Shown: in pieces, positions 6,774-10,983 of the stretch
Numbering within the stretch: the stretch's first letter is position 1
How the letters are laid out: the number at the start of each line of letters is the position of its first letter
Assembly (NCBI GenBank): GCA_000438015.1
Contig: FR901593.1
Location: 22,459-33,441, forward strand
Length of the DNA stretch: 10,983 nucleotides
Source of the DNA: Coraliomargarita sp. CAG:312
GTDB taxonomy: Bacteria; Verrucomicrobiota; Verrucomicrobiia; Opitutales; Intestinicryptomonadaceae
Direction: 5' to 3'
Notes under the pieces: model-generated
What the model saw: only the letters and a program-made list of their open reading frames with translations
What the model was told of the DNA's origin: nothing
The model's database searches: none
Program-made: the position numbers and the translations under genes

Positions 6774-7831
6774 CACTAAAAAACTTTTGGGGATCCCCAG
6801 TCTGCGGCGAAATTTGCGGGAACGAATACATCAAAGATTTTGGCAATCCTGAAGCCGAATTGCATGCCTTGCGCAATAGTGTGGCGGTATGCGACATGTC
6901 TTTTGTAAAAAAATTCGTTCTCGACGAACCAGAGGGACTTGATTTTCTAGATTCGCTCTTGGCTGCAAATATACTTAAGCTTAGATATGGAAGGATGTTG
7001 GATACTTTTCTTGCCGACGACGGCGGAAATATTGTCGCAGAAGTATTCGCGGCAAGCATCGACGACAAAATAATCGTAACCGCCGAAACCCTTTCTCCCG
7101 ATGCTGCCGATGTCATAAAAAGCGGGGCGAACTGCAAGGATATTTCAGACGAATACGTTTTTATTTCCGCAGACGGACCTTCGGCATGGAAAGTCGCAAA
7201 GGCAATTTTCGGGGCCGACATATTTAATCTGCCTTATCTTTCCGTTGAGAAGTACCAATTTGACGATAAAGACGTTTTTCTGATGCGCAATGGGAAAACC
7301 GGAGAATTTGGCTATCAATTCTTGGCGCCTTTGCCTGTGGCCGAAAAGCTTGCTTCGTCTATAATGGAGGCTGCAAAAAGCGAAGGCGGCGCACCCTGTG
7401 GATTCGACGCGCACCAATTCGCAAGGCTGGAAGGAAACTTCTTCAATATATACGCCGAAGGCAATTCAATAAAGAATCCGCTTGAGCTGGGATTGCAATG
7501 GATGATGGACTTCAGCAAAGAGTCGTTTTTAGGTTCAGACAAACTATTTGCCGAACGCAAAAATGGCGTGAAAAGAAAAATTACGGCGGTAAAATCGGAA
7601 AAACCTTTGGACTGTGGAACAAAAATTTTCGATTCGGCAACCCAAGTCGGCGAAATATGCGTTTCCAAAACATGCGGCAAGAAGCACTTGGAACTTGCAT
7701 TGTTCGACTCAAAATACGCCCTGCCCGGATTTGAATTTTCAACTTCTCCCGGCGGAGTTTGTGATGTAAAAACAGTTTCAAGGCCGTTTATTTTGGCTCA
7801 AAGCTTGATTAGGGGTATGGAACAGCAATAA
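6761..7831 (+). CDS. GcvT/YgfZ-superfamily (aminomethyltransferase-fold) protein
   Basis: 356 residues, close to glycine-cleavage T-protein length (about 365), with both family domains: a folate-binding region (about 20-255) and the C-terminal barrel (about 268-350). Signposts are CDMSFVKKFVL (44-54, where T-proteins have D-x-S-H-M), GRMLDTFLADDGG (77-89), NGKTGEFGY (177-185, keeping Gly-Glu at 181-182) and ARLEGNFF (221-228). T-protein has a catalytic Asp in GG-x-x-DD; the aligned positions here appear to be Val92-Ala93, with Glu94 next, so ordinary aminomethyl transfer is doubtful. The YgfZ KGCYxGQE signature is absent. No GcvH or GcvP lies nearby; the neighbours are an ACP (13-bp overlap upstream) and a thioesterase (TAATG overlap downstream). 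It therefore probably acts in product assembly, perhaps as a folate-dependent one-carbon enzyme or a repurposed binding protein. The family call is firm; the function is unknown. Confidence 0.8.
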   Translation: MRKLALKNFWGSPVCGEICGNEYIKDFGNPEAELHALRNSVAVCDMSFVKKFVLDEPEGLDFLDSLLAANILKLRYGRMLDTFLADDGGNIVAEVFAASIDDKIIVTAETLSPDAADVIKSGANCKDISDEYVFISADGPSAWKVAKAIFGADIFNLPYLSVEKYQFDDKDVFLMRNGKTGEFGYQFLAPLPVAEKLASSIMEAAKSEGGAPCGFDAHQFARLEGNFFNIYAEGNSIKNPLELGLQWMMDFSKESFLGSDKLFAERKNGVKRKITAVKSEKPLDCGTKIFDSATQVGEICVSKTCGKKHLELALFDSKYALPGFEFSTSPGGVCDVKTVSRPFILAQSLIRGMEQQ

Positions 7832-8253
7832 TGGCAAAGTTCATTACACGCAAGCTTGCGGTGTCGCCCACATTTAGGGAAATCGACATGATGGGCGTGC
7901 TTCACAACTGCGTTTATTTTGAGTGGTTTGAACGCGGCAGGCTTCAGATAATGAACGATATAATACAATTTTCCGAAATGCAAAATTTGGGTATAGCAAT
8001 CCCAGTATTAGAAAACAGCTGCACATATGAAGAAGCAGTCCGCTACGGAGACGAACTTCTTCTAATAACAAAGCACAAAGTTTGCGAGGAATATACGGGA
8101 AAGCTAGAGTTTACCCATGACCTCATAAATTCTAAAACCCGCCGCCATCATGCGTACGGGAAATGCGTCTGCGGCCTAATGGACATGCGCACGTTTAGGC
8201 TTGTTCGCCAGCCCGGCGCGGAAATCTGGGAAAAATACAGAAAAATAATATGA
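7831..8253 (+). CDS. Hotdog-fold acyl thioesterase (4-hydroxybenzoyl-CoA thioesterase/YbgC-like)
   Basis: 140 residues, normal for a single hotdog domain. The N-terminal motif FREIDMMGVLHNCVYFEWFE (residues 15-34) matches the 4HBT family, with Asp19 in the position of the catalytic aspartate, followed by the long helix ERGRLQIM. It should hydrolyse acyl-ACP or acyl-CoA thioesters in the cytoplasm, either releasing the finished chain or editing stalled intermediates. Such thioesterases are regular members of aryl polyene clusters. The ATG shares a base with the stop of the GcvT-like gene (TAATG), and its own TGA overlaps the FabG-like start (ATGA, 8250-8253), placing it firmly in one operon. 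Substrate chain type cannot be inferred. Confidence 0.88.
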   Translation: MAKFITRKLAVSPTFREIDMMGVLHNCVYFEWFERGRLQIMNDIIQFSEMQNLGIAIPVLENSCTYEEAVRYGDELLLITKHKVCEEYTGKLEFTHDLINSKTRRHHAYGKCVCGLMDMRTFRLVRQPGAEIWEKYRKII

Positions 8254-8987
8254 TTTCTTTAAAAGGAAAAACCGCAATAGTGACCGGAGCGTCCCGCGGA
8301 ATAGGCGCGGCAACGGTAAGAAAATTGTCCGATTTGGACGCAAATGTGTTTTTTACATACAAGTCATCGCCGGACAATGCCGCGGCTTTGTCGAATGAAA
8401 CGGGAGCTACCCCCGTTCTATGCGACCAATCTGACGGCGTTAAAATAGAAAAAACTATCGATGAAATTTTCGCCCAAACCGGTTCAATCGATATTCTCGT
8501 AAACAACGCCGGAATAACTAAGGACGGATTCTTTATGATAATGCCTTGCGACGATTGGAACTGCGTTCTCGAAACCAATCTAAACGGCGCATTTCGCTGG
8601 ACAAAATGTGTTGCCAGAAAAATGTATGCCCAAAGGCGGGGTGCAATAATTTTTGTATCATCAGTCTCCGGTCTGGTGGGAGTAGCGGGCCAGACAAACT
8701 ACGCAGCCAGCAAGGGTGCGCTATGCGCATTTTCACGCGCCGCGGCAGCGGAATTAGGAGCCAAGGGCATTCGCGTAAACACCGTATGCCCCGGATTTAT
8801 TGAAACCGATATGACTTCAAAAATCCCGCGCGATATGGCGCGCGCGCAAAAAGAGCGCATCGTTATGAAACGTTTCGGGAGACCAGACGAAGTCGCAAAT
8901 GCAATAGCCTTTCTCGCCTCGGACAATGCTTCCTACATAACAGGACAGACGCTGGTTGTTGACGGCGGGCTCACAGGATGCGTTTAA
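8250..8987 (+). CDS. 3-oxoacyl-ACP reductase, FabG-type short-chain dehydrogenase
   Basis: 245 residues, standard for FabG (244 in E. coli). A Rossmann fold opens with TGASRGIG (12-19) for NADP(H) binding, then NNAG (85-88), Asn110, and the catalytic set Ser138, Tyr151 and Lys155 (YAASK). These fall at the same numbers as I recall for E. coli FabG. The C-terminal GFIETDMT and GQTLVVDGG are typical. It reduces the 3-ketoacyl-ACP made by the ketosynthase to 3-hydroxyacyl-ACP, which the FabZ-type enzyme at the right of the window can dehydrate. It overlaps the thioesterase by 4 bp and is the last gene of the rightward block, ending 73 bp before the convergent flavoprotein gene. A dedicated secondary-metabolism copy is more likely than the housekeeping fabG because no fabD or fabF of primary metabolism accompanies it. 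Confidence 0.94.
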   Translation: MISLKGKTAIVTGASRGIGAATVRKLSDLDANVFFTYKSSPDNAAALSNETGATPVLCDQSDGVKIEKTIDEIFAQTGSIDILVNNAGITKDGFFMIMPCDDWNCVLETNLNGAFRWTKCVARKMYAQRRGAIIFVSSVSGLVGVAGQTNYAASKGALCAFSRAAAAELGAKGIRVNTVCPGFIETDMTSKIPRDMARAQKERIVMKRFGRPDEVANAIAFLASDNASYITGQTLVVDGGLTGCV

Positions 8988-8992
8988 AATAT

Positions 8993-9015
8993 TGGCGGAA
9001 TTTTATAACCCGCCA
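8993..9015. terminator. Possible bidirectional hairpin between convergent blocks
   Basis: TGGCGG (8993-8998) pairs with CCGCCA (9010-9015) across an 11-nt A/T-rich loop, in the 73-bp space between the FabG stop and the convergent flavoprotein stop. On the minus strand the stem is followed by ATATTTT, a weak U-tract; on the plus strand there is no T-run. It may terminate the leftward transcript more readily than the rightward one. The stem is short, so the call is tentative. Confidence 0.4.
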
Positions 9016-9060
9016 GAACATGTGCCGCCGGAATAAGACAGTTTCACTATGCCTGTAAAA

Positions 9061-10125
9061 TTATGCCATTCCTATTCCGAAAAATCTCTTCATTCCGGCA
9101 AATAGGCGCTTATCTCCCTCTAGAATTATGCGCTTTTGAGAAATCATCTTAAGGACGTCTCTGCGTTCAGCCATCATGTCGCACCAGCTTTTAGAATCTG
9201 TTATTACTGTGAGATCGGCGACGCCGTGAAAATCGCACACTTTGCACTTGCGAGAATCAATGACTATCGCGCGCGAAATATTCTTATCTGTAAATACGAA
9301 TTTAATAGACGCTTTCTCGGGAGCGCGCGACGGAATAAAATTCCTGCACATCTCATCCAATAAAATGCGCGGGTCATACCTGACGCAATCGGATATTTCT
9401 TGCGGGATTTTCTTATTGCGGTGAAGCTGCCAAAATATCTTTGAGTTTGCCGCAAACGCTTCGTCGCTTTCCGTAAGCTGAAGTTCGGCGGTAGAAACTA
9501 CCTGGGGAGATATGCGCCCCATGGACGCCAACTGCAAGCCAGCTTCTTTGTACGCCTCAAGTATTTTTCGAACTCGAACTGCCCTTTCGCCTAAAATTCC
9601 AAAATACGGCGACTCTCCCCTTCGGATATCCGCTATATACTCAAATCCCATAGCGTCCGATATTACACCGTATGTATGGCTCATTGCTTCAAACGATCCT
9701 TTTAACCTTCCCGAAGCAACGCTTATCGTGACAAATTTTTTATTCTTAACCTCAAAATTTGTTTCATTTACAACCCGTTCTTTAGCGGAGTCGAAATCGT
9801 ATCCCCGGATAAACGGGAAACACCTGTCCCAAAAAATTTTCATTTGGGCGCTCATAGCGTAAAAATATACTGGCGATATGCACAATAACGCGTCTGCCGT
9901 AGAGAGCTTTTTGCGCAGCCCTTCCATGTCGTCTTTTAAAACGCAAGTTCCCTTGTCGCCGGCAGAGCAAGAAAAACATCCCATGCAAGGCGCAATATCC
10001 AAAGACGACAAATCCACATCCCAAACATCCGCGCCTGCCTCCCGTGCGCCTTCGATAAAAAGATCTCCCAAGCGCTGGCAGACGCCTGTCTTGCGCGGAT
10101 TGCCTCTGACAGCCAATATTTTCAT
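9061..10125 (-). CDS. Iron-sulfur-type flavoprotein (NADPH-dependent FMN reductase fold) with C-terminal SCP2-like domain
   Basis: 354 residues. Residues 1 to about 190 are a flavodoxin-like FMN reductase: an FMN phosphate loop GNPRKTG (8-14), SPVYFYAMSAQMK, and the cysteine set Cys47, Cys50, Cys53 and Cys61 (PCMGCFSC, then GTCVLKDDM). This C-x2-C-x2-C-x7-C spacing is that of iron-sulfur flavoproteins, which bind a 4Fe-4S cluster next to FMN. A linker (about 195-260) leads to residues about 268-350, which resemble an SCP2-like lipid-binding domain: ADLTVITDSKSW, then a repression-of-volume helix and IILEGD. Iron-sulfur flavoproteins are usually about 190 residues, so the extension is notable. 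A reductase acting on a hydrophobic, perhaps ACP-released, chain is a reasonable inference. Its ATG overlaps the FabZ stop (ATGA, 10125-10122). Flavoprotein call firm, SCP2 call moderate, reaction unknown. Confidence 0.82.
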   Translation of the reverse strand: MKILAVRGNPRKTGVCQRLGDLFIEGAREAGADVWDVDLSSLDIAPCMGCFSCSAGDKGTCVLKDDMEGLRKKLSTADALLCISPVYFYAMSAQMKIFWDRCFPFIRGYDFDSAKERVVNETNFEVKNKKFVTISVASGRLKGSFEAMSHTYGVISDAMGFEYIADIRRGESPYFGILGERAVRVRKILEAYKEAGLQLASMGRISPQVVSTAELQLTESDEAFAANSKIFWQLHRNKKIPQEISDCVRYDPRILLDEMCRNFIPSRAPEKASIKFVFTDKNISRAIVIDSRKCKVCDFHGVADLTVITDSKSWCDMMAERRDVLKMISQKRIILEGDKRLFAGMKRFFGIGMA

Positions 10126-10583
10126 CGCTCTACATTTTTTGGGGACGCCAAGACCAAAGAACCTTCCGCTATTCTATTTCTCCCCGAAGATGCCGATACG
10201 CAGAAATGGTAAAGGCCGTTAAAGCCCCTAGTCATAGAGGAGAATAGTTCAAGTTTTTCTCCGGCTCTGGCTACTGCCAAATATTTTATATTCGCCGAAG
10301 CCAAATAGAATACGTCGCCGTCTGAAAACTCCAGCGTTCCAGATTTATCGGAACGCGCCGCCATAGCCAAACAAAGGCCTGATGTCTGCGCCAAGCTTTC
10401 TGTGACCAAGACTCCTGGCATAATCGGATTGCCCGGGAAATGCCCCTTGAAAAACGGCAAATCTTCCGACAAATTCAAAAAAGCGCGGATTTTATTGTGC
10501 GAAAATTCCATAACGCCGTCCACAAATAAAAAAGGTTCTCGGTGCGGCAATATAGACTCTATCTGAATTTTCTCCAATATCAT
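10122..10583 (-). CDS. 3-hydroxyacyl-ACP dehydratase, FabZ-type hotdog
   Basis: 153 residues, typical for FabZ. The opening ILPHREPFLFVDGV (11-24) and the active-site segment GHFPGNPIMPGVLVTESLAQ (47-66) give catalytic His48 and acidic Glu62. It dehydrates 3-hydroxyacyl-ACP to trans-2-enoyl-ACP, completing the condense-reduce-dehydrate cycle with the ketosynthase and FabG-like enzymes elsewhere in the window. Without subsequent enoyl reduction this yields conjugated double bonds. The gene lies 33 bp after the PlsC-like gene on the same strand and is coupled by ATGA to the flavoprotein gene. The sequence before the ATG is a T-rich run with no Shine-Dalgarno motif. The lack of adjacent lpxA/lpxD supports a pathway-specific copy. 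Confidence 0.93.
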   Translation of the reverse strand: MILEKIQIESILPHREPFLFVDGVMEFSHNKIRAFLNLSEDLPFFKGHFPGNPIMPGVLVTESLAQTSGLCLAMAARSDKSGTLEFSDGDVFYLASANIKYLAVARAGEKLELFSSMTRGFNGLYHFCVSASSGRNRIAEGSLVLASPKNVER

Positions 10584-10616
10584 TAAAAAACTTGTAGCAT
10601 TTTTGATTAAAAAAAT

Positions 10617-10983
10617 TCAAGATTTTTCCTGAGACAAATTTCTCTTGATTTCCGACAATCCGCGGAAAGTTTTCTGATATGCAGCAAAAGCCATAGACTG
10701 CGAGTCGTCAAAATCGCGCGGATCTAAAATTCCAAATGTTTTAAAAACGACAATATTATTCTCAAATGGGCAAAACGAGTTTCCGGATTTTCCATAAATA
10801 ATTCTGTCGTAGTAGAATCCGGAACACACAATTTTTGCGCCAGTTTCTTTGGAAAGCTTGAATGCGAGTTTTTTATAGTCTCCTAGCCTTCCGGAATAGC
10901 TGCGCTTGCCTTCTGGAAAAATTATCAGATTTTTCCCGTCTTCAAGAATTTTTTTAGATTTGGAAAACGCGTCGGATGTGGCA
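10617..10983 (-). CDS. PlsC-like 1-acyl-glycerol-3-phosphate acyltransferase family protein, C-terminal part
   Basis: The frame enters from the right edge and runs 121 residues to a TGA at 10619-10617. FPEGKRSYSGRLGDYKKLAF (visible residues 22-41) is the acyltransferase motif III (usually FPEGTRS), followed by KETGAKIVCSGFYY, a pattern typical of the PlsC family. The HX4D catalytic motif must lie upstream, outside the window. Family members acylate glycerol phosphates or related acceptors at the inner membrane; here it could acylate the lipid anchor of the pathway product. An internal ATG at 10829 would remove motif III and is not a credible start. It is the first visible gene of the leftward block that continues into the FabZ-type gene. 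Threonine replaced by lysine in motif III may mean an unusual acceptor. Confidence 0.83.
   Translation of the reverse strand, partial: ATSDAFSKSKKILEDGKNLIIFPEGKRSYSGRLGDYKKLAFKLSKETGAKIVCSGFYYDRIIYGKSGNSFCPFENNIVVFKTFGILDPRDFDDSQSMAFAAYQKTFRGLSEIKRNLSQEKS

Noticed and set aside
6761..7831. Classical glycine-cleavage T-protein (gcvT) or YgfZ
   Set aside because: The catalytic Asp position appears substituted, the YgfZ KGCYxGQE motif is absent, and no GcvH/GcvP is present; only the superfamily call is kept.
10584..10616. Terminator between the PlsC-like and FabZ-type genes
   Set aside because: There are T-rich runs but no GC-rich stem; read-through within the operon is more likely.
10617..10829. 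A separate 70-residue gene starting at the internal ATG at 10829
   Set aside because: The frame continues upstream to the window edge and includes the PlsC FPEG motif, so this ATG is internal.

Overview
The window is an accessory lipid/polyene biosynthesis locus from a Gram-negative bacterium. No taxonomic marker is present. The Gram-negative inference rests on the LpxL-type inner-membrane acyltransferase and the RND/MMPL exporter. Base composition looks moderate, start codons follow A/T-rich leaders with little or no Shine-Dalgarno sequence, and genes overlap heavily. That would suit lineages such as Bacteroidota or Verrucomicrobiota/Lentisphaerota, but I cannot decide between them.

Layout: twelve genes lie in three blocks, essentially without spacer. 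Block A (minus strand, from about 6392 leftward past position 1) reads GT2 glycosyltransferase, MMPL exporter, LpxL-like acyltransferase, acyl carrier protein, and a very long ketosynthase-ketosynthase fusion that leaves the window at its left edge. Block B (plus strand, 6483-8987) diverges from A across a 90-bp promoter region. It reads acyl carrier protein, GcvT-like folate-family protein, hotdog thioesterase, FabG-type ketoreductase. Block C (minus strand, entering at the right edge and ending at 9061) converges on B. It reads PlsC-like acyltransferase (partial), FabZ-type dehydratase, and an iron-sulfur-type flavoprotein fused to an SCP2-like domain. A hairpin sits between B and C. The only gaps between genes are 67, 90, 73 and 33 bp; no gene-free stretch exceeds 100 bp, and I see no RNA genes, insertion sequences or CRISPR.

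How they may work together: ACP, ketosynthase plus a cysteine-less chain-length-factor-like partner, FabG and FabZ form an iterative type II cycle (condense, ketoreduce, dehydrate). With no recognisable classical enoyl reductase in view, this would give a conjugated polyene. GT2, MMPL exporter, LpxL-like acyltransferase and hotdog thioesterase are the accessory set seen in aryl polyene (APE)/flexirubin-type clusters, whose products are lipid-linked and exported to the outer membrane. The starter-unit genes of an APE cluster (ammonia-lyase, AMP-ligase) are not in the window, so the product class is an inference.

The departures from a textbook APE cluster are the most interesting part: the KS and CLF-like domains are fused in one polypeptide, a GcvT-family protein that appears to lack the usual catalytic Asp is translationally interlocked with an ACP, a four-Cys flavoprotein carries an SCP2-like lipid-binding domain, and the LpxL-like enzyme has Gln where the HX4(D/E) motif needs an acid.
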